From NCBI GenBank assembly GCA_049976205.1, contig JBMFIR010000019.1, forward strand, positions 1-26,033: DNA of 26,033 nt, given 5' to 3'. Position 1 is the stretch's first letter. Each line of letters opens with the position of its first letter. The DNA is from WYEN01 sp049976205 (GTDB lineage Archaea > Thermoproteota > Thermoprotei_A > Sulfolobales > AG1). The position numbers and the translations under genes were made by a program. The notes beneath the pieces are model-generated. The model ran no database searches. It was given only the letters and a program-made list of their open reading frames with translations, and was not told the origin of the DNA. Below are positions 15,008-22,274 of this stretch, one piece after another.

Positions 15008-15940
15008 TTAGATCTGTGATACTCCGTAGAGATCAGGTTGAGCAATCAAGTATCCTAATCCTTCTCTTTCGAGAATAGATGTTATTTTAGAGAGATCTTC
15101 TCTACGAAATAGTGAAATAACAATACCTCCTCTCCCAGCGCCACTGAGTTTAGCACCTAATGCTCCAGAGCCTCTCAATAACCATATGATCTCTTCACAT
15201 CTCTTACAAGAGACATTTATAGTGTATAGGAGACCCTGGGCAATGTTCATGAGTTCTCCTAAACTCTCTATATCCCCAGATCTTATTTTTGATAGAGCCT
15301 CCTCAACTAATTTCTCAGCCGCTAAATACACGTTGTATAATATATCTCTTCTTCTCTCATAAAGATCCAGCACGTCTTTAACAACAACACCAGTATTTCT
15401 CTCAATCCCAGTATTAACCACAAGTATAGTGTAATTCTCAGGCCACTCAAGATCTATTTTTTTGAACTCCCCAGATCTATAATATATCATTCCTCCATAA
15501 GTAGCTAAGGTATTGTCTATTCCACTAGGTCTCTTGTGAATAACTTTTTCTGCTTCAAAAGCTATTTTAGAAACAAGATCCTTGGAGGGATCTAATCCAC
15601 AGAACCTTAAGATAGCGTGCGTCAAAGCTACCGAGACAGCAGCTGAGGAACCCATTCCGGAGCTTATGAATATTGAGGAGTCTATGAAGGCTCTGAAATT
15701 CTTTTCACAGCCTAGTCCCCGTATCTCATTAATTAAGGCGTGGATATTTGTATTGAGACCAAATCCTCTCTTCTCATCAAATAAAACACCTAATTGTTTC
15801 GATTCGACATAGTTAAAATCATTATTCTCTACACAAGCCCTTGCATAAGTGTTTAGAGCAACTCCTAATCCAGGGAATCCTTTAACAACAAAGTGTTCTC
15901 CAAATAAGATTATTTTTCCAGGTGCTCTCGAGCAGATCAT
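15008..15940 (-). CDS. mvk: Mevalonate kinase
   Basis: GHMP-family kinase that phosphorylates mevalonate at the 5-hydroxyl in the isoprenoid pathway feeding archaeal ether-lipid synthesis. The three GHMP motifs are present: APGKIILFGEHFVV (6-19, typical of mevalonate kinase), the ATP loop SSGMGSSAAVSVAL (93-106), and KLSGAGRGG (264-272). The catalytic aspartate is likely Asp142 in HKRPSGIDN. Length (310 residues) is usual. It is the last gene of a three-gene - strand operon, starting ten bases after the stop of the TctA-like transporter gene. This pairing is unusual for a housekeeping lipid gene. Mevalonate rather than homoserine or galactose as substrate is judged from motif 1. Confidence 0.93.
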   Translation of the reverse strand: MICSRAPGKIILFGEHFVVKGFPGLGVALNTYARACVENNDFNYVESKQLGVLFDEKRGFGLNTNIHALINEIRGLGCEKNFRAFIDSSIFISSGMGSSAAVSVALTHAILRFCGLDPSKDLVSKIAFEAEKVIHKRPSGIDNTLATYGGMIYYRSGEFKKIDLEWPENYTILVVNTGIERNTGVVVKDVLDLYERRRDILYNVYLAAEKLVEEALSKIRSGDIESLGELMNIAQGLLYTINVSCKRCEEIIWLLRGSGALGAKLSGAGRGGIVISLFRREDLSKITSILEREGLGYLIAQPDLYGVSQI

Positions 15941-15950
15941 ATGATGATCC

Positions 15951-17321
15951 CTACAAGAGTTTTAGTAGGGCCACGATTGTTGGTGCTCCTACGAGTGTCA
16001 TGAATAAGACACCTAGAGAAACACCTTGCTTATATAGCAGACCTGAGAGTATACTTATCAATAACATACCAAATATGCCCGCTACACCAGCATCATAATA
16101 AGCTAATATGACCGCTATTGCTAAGAATAATCCGTAGAGAGACTCTGCTGATATCTTCTTGAAAACATATAGTGTTATCTCTCGTGAGTATTTTACAATA
16201 AGTGGGTATGTGATTAATAGTGATATTATTGCTGAATATAGTAGTACTAATATGATCTCCGTGTAGCTGTAGTGACTCAAGATATATTTACCTGCAGTAG
16301 TCCCTAAACTCTTTAAATCTTGGAAGAATGGTTGTGCGGGTCCTGCACTCATAGGTCCTGTTGGGACACCTATTACGAAGAGAGGTATTACTATGCCTCC
16401 TATGTATGTTCCTAGTTTAATACCTTCTCTTGTTGTGTATGCTAATATAGATCCTCTTAATCTGTCTCTCTTACTCTCTCTCAGAAGATCCCCGATAAGC
16501 GTTGTCAAACCAACTGGGGACATCACCGTGGCTAAGATAGAGGTGATTAATGACCATATGGATGTATGTGCGAGCTCTTCTCTATCTAAGTTCTTAAATG
16601 GATTCACAGAGATCTTGCCTACCTTGGCCAGTAAAACCTTTTTATACCCTCTTCTACTAACACTTTTTCTGTACTCTGCGTTTAGAGCAGATATAAGCTC
16701 ATATATGATTGGACCAACAGTTATTCCGAGAAATATACTTACGGAAACAGGTTTTCCATAGACCCCTCTCAGACCTTGCACAATTAATGCGAATACTGGT
16801 ATTGATATCAGAGCGAGCCATTTATTTCTCGAGGTGAGAGCTAGAATAATTGTTCCTATGAATAAGATCCAGAACCATCTCTTCACATCTATTCCAAATA
16901 ATTTATCGGAGGTATTTAACCAGTCACCCACAGGCATAAGAATCCATGCCATAGCTAATGTGAAGAGTAGTGTGAGAATAGAAGCTATTAAAGCGGCTGA
17001 ATTACCTTTTCTAAGTAAAGTATCTGCATAACCTCTCTCTTTAGCATAGAGAGCATCAGGCACTTGAGGAACTGCCATAACACCACCTGGTATACCTGCT
17101 AGAGCAACAGGGATTGAGTCAGTTATCTTAAACGCTACTATTGCAGCAATAAACCAAGCTAATACTAATAAAGGATCTATACCAGCTAGTAGTAACGCCA
17201 GTGCCACCGGAGCCATAGTAGCTGTTTCATCGGTTCCGGGCAGTATCCCAGTAACGATATATATTAAGGTAGACACTATTGAGAGAATAGTAGCCTCCAA
17301 TATAAAAAGTGGATCAATCAT
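15951..17321 (-). CDS. TctA-family membrane transporter
   Basis: A 456-residue integral membrane protein with about ten to twelve TM helices and the internal repeat of the TctA family (PF01970, large membrane subunit of tripartite tricarboxylate-type transporters). Glycine/proline-rich family loops are GILPGTDETATMAP (25-38), the following ALAGIPGGVMAVPQVPDALY, and the second-repeat GVPTGPMSAGPA (around 323). There is no TctC periplasmic binding protein gene next to it, which is common for archaeal members. It starts in a TAATG overlap with the upstream two-TM gene and is followed after ten bases by mevalonate kinase. Substrate unknown; an organic acid is likely from the family. Confidence 0.8.
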   Translation of the reverse strand: MIDPLFILEATILSIVSTLIYIVTGILPGTDETATMAPVALALLLAGIDPLLVLAWFIAAIVAFKITDSIPVALAGIPGGVMAVPQVPDALYAKERGYADTLLRKGNSAALIASILTLLFTLAMAWILMPVGDWLNTSDKLFGIDVKRWFWILFIGTIILALTSRNKWLALISIPVFALIVQGLRGVYGKPVSVSIFLGITVGPIIYELISALNAEYRKSVSRRGYKKVLLAKVGKISVNPFKNLDREELAHTSIWSLITSILATVMSPVGLTTLIGDLLRESKRDRLRGSILAYTTREGIKLGTYIGGIVIPLFVIGVPTGPMSAGPAQPFFQDLKSLGTTAGKYILSHYSYTEIILVLLYSAIISLLITYPLIVKYSREITLYVFKKISAESLYGLFLAIAVILAYYDAGVAGIFGMLLISILSGLLYKQGVSLGVLFMTLVGAPTIVALLKLL

Positions 17322-17590
17322 TAAGCAGTTTCCTCAATAACTCTCTTCACTCTGGTAAACTTTAATGTAGCTAAAAACCCGAGTGTAGCCCCCAGCGTCC
17401 CAAGAGAGACTCTGAGTGCGGATAAGATTGATTGAAGACCTAATAGATCAGCAATATAAGGAGTAGCTATATAGAGTGAGAAAGCTCCTATAAGTGATAA
17501 TAGAGTTGCTAAACCAAGTTCTTTCATTGAGACATATTCACCATAGATCTCAATATACTCTTCTATAGGATCTTCTTTGTCTCTTGTCAT
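17321..17590 (-). CDS. Small two-TM protein, possible TctB-like partner
   Basis: An 89-residue protein with two hydrophobic segments (about 24-43 and 51-80) after an acidic N-terminus (MTRDKEDPIEEYIEIYGEYVSMKEL). I recognise no family by sequence. Its position, coupled by a TAATG overlap to the TctA-like transporter, suggests the small membrane subunit that TctB supplies in bacterial systems, though it is shorter than TctB (usually four TMs). A TTG at 17593 is possible, but the ATG at 17590 has GGTGA seven bases upstream and was chosen. A T-rich element near 17625-17635 is the likely promoter of this three-gene operon. Confidence 0.6.
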   Translation of the reverse strand: MTRDKEDPIEEYIEIYGEYVSMKELGLATLLSLIGAFSLYIATPYIADLLGLQSILSALRVSLGTLGATLGFLATLKFTRVKRVIEETA

Positions 17591-17787
17591 CAAAAATTCA
17601 CCAAATCACTATAATTTACAAAACTTAAAAAATATCACAATAGTATAATCATAATTTCACAAATGATTAATTAATAAATTCTTGCGCTATATTTTATAAT
17701 TGATGGCAATAGTGATCTTTAAAGTTATATAATTGCTACAAATTTTAGAAGACAAGATCTTAATTAATTTTCTCTTTTAATCCAGTA

Positions 17788-18695
17788 TTAAAATATTACC
17801 TCAAGTATTTTCAACAATATCTTAAATCTAAATATTCGAAAAGTCTCTTTAATGGTTTCTTTAATGATCTTTTCAAGTTTTACCTTAGGTACAGATTCTT
17901 TCATCCCGCACTCACATTTTTTGTATTTCAAGCCTCTGATAATAACGATAGGGATCCCTTCAATGGTTTGTTTAAATAGTAATGCTGATGCTGAACATAG
18001 CTCATGAACAACTATATCTACACCTCCATATTTAGGTTTTCCATATAGATCTTTGCATCCAAAACATCTATCTATAGGATCTATGCCATATGATCCTCGC
18101 GCAAATTCCAAAGAGCCTGTTAGAAAAACCTCTGTATCGCAAATAACCACAGCTATATCTTTATCTGTTAATGTGCGTATTTTATTTCTCAAGTACTTGC
18201 TATTTCATCATGATCCTTGATCGGTATTGAGTATTTATATGGTGGAAGATTTGAAGAATCTATACCAGCATCACTCCATAAAGAACCTTCTCTGGTGGTT
18301 ATGAAGAAAACAGGATACTCTTCTAATAATTTCCCGAGAGCTTCCTTCTCTATTGTTAAGGAATATAAATCAGCATATTTTTTCTCAATAATTCTTTTTT
18401 ATAGGCACAACGGCCAGGATCTCATCGGAGTTTCTCAGAACTAATTCTATGAATCGAGGATCAAGTCTTGTTTTTCTAGCAATACTTAAAGCCTTTTTGG
18501 AAGGCACGACGTTATTTATATCAACAATAAGACCAAATGATTTGGAGATTATCTTATCCGTCACGACTATGATATCTCCATCTTGGATACCAAAACACCT
18601 TGATTATAACTAGCCTTAATGATGAGTTCAGCCAAATCGATTCCTGCCTCAATTATTGGTAGCTTTAAACCAATAATTGTGATATTATCACTCAT
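17788..18695 (-). pseudogene. cofE-like (F420-0:glutamyl ligase family) pseudogene with three frameshifts
   Basis: Read on the - strand from the ATG at 18695, the frame begins MSDNITIIGLKLPIIEAGIDLAE, then stops. Shifting frame three times recovers one continuous CofE-type protein of about 302 residues. Segment 2 has GIQDGDIIVVTDKIISKS and PSKKALSIARKT. Segment 3 has VFFITTREGSLWSDAGIDSSN. Segment 4 (open from 18192) has DIAVVICDTE, SYGIDPI, GCKDLYGKPKYGG and IPIVIIRGLKY. The breaks lie near 18592-18595 (one base lost, T4 run), 18395-18400 (one base gained, A6 run) and 18190-18204 (one base lost). CofE adds glutamates to F420-0, but the usual Arg-x-Gly after DT is LTG here, so the intact ancestor may have had another role. 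A TTTATATATT promoter remains at 18721-18730. The last 134 codons are still open, so a fragment could be made. Confidence 0.8.
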
Positions 18696-18720
18696 ACCGA
18701 TATCAATTATCTATACAAAT

Positions 18721-18730
18721 AATATATAAA
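18721..18730 (-). promoter_or_regulatory. TATA box of the cofE-like pseudogene
   Basis: TTTATATATT on the - strand lies about 30 bases before the ATG at 18695. It predicts a nearly leaderless transcript and shows that the pseudogene kept its promoter. Confidence 0.45.
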
Positions 18731-18785
18731 GAAAAAAATGGATGTTAATATTATCTCATATTTTTGGAATAGAAGATTCGTAATA

Positions 18786-18796
18786 TTTTATATAAG
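18786..18796 (+). promoter_or_regulatory. Strong TATA-like element upstream of the tnpB relic / omega RNA
   Basis: TTTTATATAAG on the + strand predicts transcription starting near 18815-18822. That is just where the open relic frame begins (18823) and about 95 bases before the first stem of the GC-rich structured region. It could drive a stand-alone RNA. Confidence 0.4.
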
Positions 18797-18818
18797 ATGC
18801 GGATAAGTCTAATATGAT

Positions 18819-19065
18819 TTAACTCTCAAATTTTCAGCGGAACATCTCCAGGCTTAAAAGAAGTAACTCCTTTATCCTGATGATCTCGATGATGAGGTCT
18901 AAGAGTTTGAGAGCTTGGGAGTCGGTGGGGGGAGGATCCTCACTCATTACCCCTAACCCGATGATTATGGAGGGAGATAATCCCTTTAGGAGGGGTAATG
19001 CCCAAGACCCCGGCAATGGAAACTCCGCCCTTCTAAGGCGGGGAGGGGGTCATACAGTTAACTCT
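18819..19065. repeat. 8-base direct repeats flanking the tnpB relic
   Basis: TTAACTCT occurs at 18819-18826 and again at 19058-19065, bracketing the GC-rich remnant. IS200/IS605 insertion makes no target duplication, so this is either chance or a trace of the deletion or recombination that removed the rest of the element. Confidence 0.3.
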
Positions 19066-19089
19066 AATCTCCAGATAATGAAGTTCTGA
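18823..19089 (+). pseudogene. 3' remnant of an IS200/IS605 (IS1341-type) tnpB transposase gene
   Basis: An open + frame follows an in-frame TAA at 18820. Its C-terminal part reads SLRAWESVGGGSSLI, then TPNPMIMEGDNPF, RRGNAQDPGNGNSALL and RRGGGH, which I recognise as the low-complexity Gly/Pro/Asn/Arg tail of crenarchaeal TnpB (OrfB) proteins. The RuvC and zinc-finger parts that should precede it are absent; upstream DNA is AT-rich and belongs to the divergent cofE-like pseudogene. No tnpA is present. The segment is much more GC-rich than its neighbours because, in intact elements, this 3' end also encodes the guide (omega) RNA. It is therefore a truncated mobile-element relic and not a functional protein gene. 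Confidence 0.6.
18914..19072 (+). ncRNA. Probable orphan omega RNA (TnpB guide RNA scaffold) and element right end
   Basis: In an AT-rich hyperthermophile, GC-rich islands usually encode structured RNA, and this one folds well. CTTGGG (18914-18919) pairs with CCCAAG (19001-19006). Inside that, CATTACCCC (18945-18953) pairs with GGGGTAATG (18992-19000), and GATTAT (18963-18968) with ATAATC (18977-18982). Then GACCCC (19006-19011) pairs with GGGGTC (19046-19051) around CCGCC/GGCGG (19025-19029/19037-19041). GAGGATCCTC at 18932-18941 is a palindrome. The GC hairpin followed by GGGGAGGGGGTCA is the usual right end of archaeal IS605-type elements; the guide would be the 16-20 bases after 19052. 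All stems lack mismatches, suggesting recent truncation or retained function. Confidence 0.55.
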
Positions 19090-19109
19090 GTCGCTATCTC
19101 ATAAAAAGT

Positions 19110-20423
19110 TCAATAAAAGGATCTTAATTCTTCGAGTTTTAATATATCCCTAAAGATTCTCTGGGCCTCTTCCTTTCTGCTAACATAGTTCTTATCTATG
19201 TAAAGCCTGACTATAACCACGCTCTGGGATAGTTCTCCAAATGTTGTTTGATCTATTCTCCTCGAGACTAAAGAACCATCACCTCTCTGAATAAGGATCT
19301 CTTCACCATGAAACATTGGGTTGAGGGGGAGCGAGGGTGTGTCTATAAACACTTTTTCTCGAAGATCCTCTGGCAGTCTTGATTTTAAAATATTGTTTAG
19401 ATATGCTCTATCCAACATCGCGTACAGAACTCTTATAGTTCGGGGTAATGGAACTCTATACTCCTCCACTGATGAGAATCTAAGTTTTCTCTTAGCCAGA
19501 TCCTTCATGTAAGGATGTTCTCTAACAGCTTCAATACTGTATATATTATATTCATCTAATTCAGCGTATCTCAAAGGATCCTGTATATAAGGATCGAGTT
19601 CTCCCTTCTCTAAGGCGTTTCGAAGAACCTCACTAATCATTATATCAATTGCTCGACTAGTCTTATGATAGTAAACAGACATAAACATATGATATCTCGC
19701 AAGTAGCAGATGCTCAAATGCATCAACTGCTTTCTCGTTTAATGCTAGTCCTCGTCTAGTGAGGTGAGTGTTATAAGCTATTCTCAACCAATCAATACCT
19801 GTTCCATATCCAGCGCCGGTATAATAAGAGTCTCGAAGTAAGTAATCAATTATATCTGCTGAGAAAGGCCCCTTCATTATGTAGTATAGTGATCTCTCCT
19901 CATCCTCACCCAGATCTTTGATTTTTAGAAGAGGCCATTCACTGGGGAACCTAGATCTTATCGCTTTAGAGATTTCATCTATACTGAATATATAATGTTT
20001 GCCGAATTTATCGAAGCACTCAATTATTTCCGGGTGTTTTTTAACAATTTCACTACCCATAATCTCATGATTTAGACCTTTCTCATATAGTACCGCCTCT
20101 TCAAAAGTATGTGAGTAGGGTCCATGCCCCACATCGTGGAGAAGCATAACTATTCTCATGAATTGCCTTAGAGAGTCGCTTTCTTCTCCATGTAAACCTA
20201 GTTTCTCTAGTATAGCTGTCACGAATACATCAGATACATGCATAGCCCCAATACTATGAATAAATCTACTGTGTGTCGCTCCGGGGTAAACATATACTGA
20301 TGTTGGTAGCTGAAGTACTCTTCTTAATCTCTGCATAGGAGAACTATCTATTAAACACTTCTCAAATTCTGTTATCCCAATGTATCCGTGAACAGGATCT
20401 TTTATAAAATGCTCGTATCTCAC
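19110..20423 (-). CDS. HD-domain phosphohydrolase (SAMHD1/dGTPase-like, COG1078)
   Basis: Metal-dependent HD-superfamily enzyme of the archaeal/bacterial dGTPase-like group related to SAMHD1. It opens with the group's DPVHGYIGITEFEKCLIDSSPMQRLRRVLQL, then YPGATHSRFIHSIGAMHV with metal ligand His51, LLHDVGHGPYSH carrying the HD pair (His96, Asp97) and His100/His105, and SADIIDYLLRDSYYTG (188-203) with the last metal aspartate. Length (437 residues) is typical. The likely reaction is hydrolysis of dNTPs or related nucleotides, by family only. The start is GTG at 20423 with AGGAGATCC upstream. Monocistronic: the CDF gene ends 61 bases upstream on the same strand. Confidence 0.87.
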   Translation of the reverse strand: MRYEHFIKDPVHGYIGITEFEKCLIDSSPMQRLRRVLQLPTSVYVYPGATHSRFIHSIGAMHVSDVFVTAILEKLGLHGEESDSLRQFMRIVMLLHDVGHGPYSHTFEEAVLYEKGLNHEIMGSEIVKKHPEIIECFDKFGKHYIFSIDEISKAIRSRFPSEWPLLKIKDLGEDEERSLYYIMKGPFSADIIDYLLRDSYYTGAGYGTGIDWLRIAYNTHLTRRGLALNEKAVDAFEHLLLARYHMFMSVYYHKTSRAIDIMISEVLRNALEKGELDPYIQDPLRYAELDEYNIYSIEAVREHPYMKDLAKRKLRFSSVEEYRVPLPRTIRVLYAMLDRAYLNNILKSRLPEDLREKVFIDTPSLPLNPMFHGEEILIQRGDGSLVSRRIDQTTFGELSQSVVIVRLYIDKNYVSRKEEAQRIFRDILKLEELRSFY

Positions 20424-20484
20424 TACTAGGATCTCCTAATAAAAATATCTCATAATAAATAAATATGATGATATAATGACATTA

Positions 20485-21846
20485 TTAACTCTGAGAAACT
20501 TTGATAGATACTGTTACCACAGCCTTACTTCTTAGAATCTCGCTTAAGTATCCTTCTAATCTACTAATTACCTCATGAACTGCCTTAATATTCGTTTTAG
20601 CAGAGGTCTCCACCACAATATCAACAAGTAACTTATCTCTGGTATCTATGATTCTGATGCTTGAGATCTTAATAATTTTTCCAGCCAGAGGATCACTTTT
20701 TATAAAATTATTAATTGCTTCTCTAACATTAATTTCCTCTAGACAAATTGGTTCCACATGAATCATGACAGTCTCTATATCAGAAAAATTTTTCTTGATC
20801 TGATACTCTAGATTAGAAATAAGATTGTTTATTTCATCGACTTTAGTATCCGGTGAAACTTCTACGTGGAGCCTCACGTGATAACCTTTTTCCCCCTTCA
20901 CAATATTTATGTCGTGGTATCCTCTGATCTCTTGTACCGATGATAAGTATTTCTCAATGTTTTTCTTAATAATCTCTGCGATTTCTTCTCTAGGCTCCAT
21001 ATGGATCACTATATCAATATTTCTCTTGATCTTTTTTCTCAAATCTTCTTCTATCTTCTCCACTATTGAGTGAGCTTCTTCTAGAGATAATCTTGGGGGC
21101 ATAACAACTATTGCATCAAGAAATATTCTGGGTCCACTTCTTCTAGCTCTAATACTCCTTATCTCTAGATCGTATTCTTTAGCTAATTTATTAAACAGAT
21201 CAATCACTTCACTAGGTGCTTTATCCATTAGCTCATCTATAGAGACTTTAGCTAATTTATATGATGCATTAATAAAGTAGCTGGATATGAGTATACTTAT
21301 ACCTATATCCATAAGATTAACTACTTCTCTCCTAATTCCTAATTGACCAATTATACTTAATGTAAATACCGAAGATGTTACAAAGAGATCACTTCTGTAA
21401 TGAAGAGCATCTGCATAGAGAACAGTGGATCCATATATTGAAGCCCCCTTCTCCAAGGCTCTAGACCTCCATAGATCAACAAATATAGTTAATAGAATCA
21501 ATGCTGAAGTCAATACACTAAACTCTGGTGAGGTCTCTGTGAAAAATACTCTTTGAATAGATTCGTAGACAATATATATGAAGACACCTATTAATAGAAA
21601 AGATATCATTAATGAACCAATACTCTCAGCTTTCTCATGACCGTATAAATGCTCTTTATCGGGACCTTTCAGAGAAACTGTTAATGCCAGTAATGCAATG
21701 ATATTTCCCACAAGATCTGTTAGTCCATGAAAAGCATCTGCTAAAACCGCGAGACTCTTAGTTAATAGATACACCACTAATCTTATGGAGAGTATAGATA
21801 TAGTAGCTCCTAGAGATATAATAACAAGTCTTTTCCTGGGATCCAT
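20485..21846 (-). CDS. CDF-family cation efflux transporter with three C-terminal ZT-dimer-like repeats
   Basis: Membrane exporter of divalent metals, probably zinc. Six TM helices span residues about 8-200. The intramembrane metal site pairs His40/Asp44 (DAFHGLTD) on TM2 with His149/Asp153 (ALHYRSD) on TM5, the H-x3-D/H-x3-D form seen in zinc transporters. The C-terminal part is far longer than the usual single 80-residue domain. About 212-285 (ending VIHMEP), 295-366 (ending MIHVEP) and 375-453 (ending VSIKVSQS) look like three successive alpha-beta ZT-dimer units. The protein is 453 residues against about 300 normally. It starts 18 bases after a small DUF4870-like membrane protein gene, with which it forms an operon. 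Confidence 0.88.
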   Translation of the reverse strand: MDPRKRLVIISLGATISILSIRLVVYLLTKSLAVLADAFHGLTDLVGNIIALLALTVSLKGPDKEHLYGHEKAESIGSLMISFLLIGVFIYIVYESIQRVFFTETSPEFSVLTSALILLTIFVDLWRSRALEKGASIYGSTVLYADALHYRSDLFVTSSVFTLSIIGQLGIRREVVNLMDIGISILISSYFINASYKLAKVSIDELMDKAPSEVIDLFNKLAKEYDLEIRSIRARRSGPRIFLDAIVVMPPRLSLEEAHSIVEKIEEDLRKKIKRNIDIVIHMEPREEIAEIIKKNIEKYLSSVQEIRGYHDINIVKGEKGYHVRLHVEVSPDTKVDEINNLISNLEYQIKKNFSDIETVMIHVEPICLEEINVREAINNFIKSDPLAGKIIKISSIRIIDTRDKLLVDIVVETSAKTNIKAVHEVISRLEGYLSEILRSKAVVTVSIKVSQS

Positions 21847-21864
21847 GATTCATGAGCCTTACAA

Positions 21865-22209
21865 TCATATTTTCTCAATACCTAAGAGTGTTGCTATGCC
21901 GTAAATAATAGGAGGTTGCCACATCTCGCCAGTGAGAGACTTTATTATACCTATTATGTACACGATCACGATGCTCAGCGTTATTAATGCATCGATTAGA
22001 AAAGCTATTATTGGGATAAAAGAGACTATGAATCCTAGCACCGAAGCGACTAATAATACTATGAAGAATGAGATTGATAGATAAGACCAGTATCTCACGT
22101 ATCTAGACCCTGGCTTGAGAAGAAGTGCTAGAACGGCTCCTACAATAGATAATAGCCATGCTATGAATCCCCAGATCCTCTCTTCATAACTTATAATAGT
22201 CGAAGACAT
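21865..22209 (-). CDS. DUF4870-like small membrane protein
   Basis: A 114-residue protein with about three TM segments (12-30, 46-68, 74-96). The pattern is a short N-terminus with EERIWGFIAWLLSIVGAVLALLLKPGSRYVRYWSYLS, an IAFLIDALITLSIVIVYIIGIIKSLTGEMWQPPIIY segment and a short tail. This matches DUF4870 (Tic20-like) proteins, whose function is unknown. The ATG at 22209 has a TAAATAT element about 35-40 bases upstream. It is first in a two-gene operon with the metal exporter; a link to metal handling is inference from position only. Confidence 0.7.
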   Translation of the reverse strand: MSSTIISYEERIWGFIAWLLSIVGAVLALLLKPGSRYVRYWSYLSISFFIVLLVASVLGFIVSFIPIIAFLIDALITLSIVIVYIIGIIKSLTGEMWQPPIIYGIATLLGIEKI

Positions 22210-22274
22210 TTGCTTATCCCATCAATTAATTTCTTATGAGATATTTATGTGATGAAAGTATTCTCGGTAGGAAA

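Noticed and set aside
17788..18192. The 134-codon frame as an intact independent gene
   Set aside because: It starts at a weak TTG in mid-domain, and the missing N-terminal two thirds of the family is found just upstream in other frames, so it is the 3' part of a broken gene.
18217..18444. A 75-codon + strand open frame
   Set aside because: It lies opposite the middle of the cofE-like pseudogene, whose shifted frames give a convincing protein on the other strand.
17788..18695. Programmed frameshifting to express the cofE-like protein
   Set aside because: Three shifts in alternating directions without slippery-site and stimulator structures would be needed; decay or sequence errors are simpler.
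18834..19016. A 60-codon - strand open frame (MPGSWALPLLKG...) in the GC-rich island
   Set aside because: It is the complement of the tnpB tail and RNA stems; low-complexity, no ribosome site, no family resemblance.
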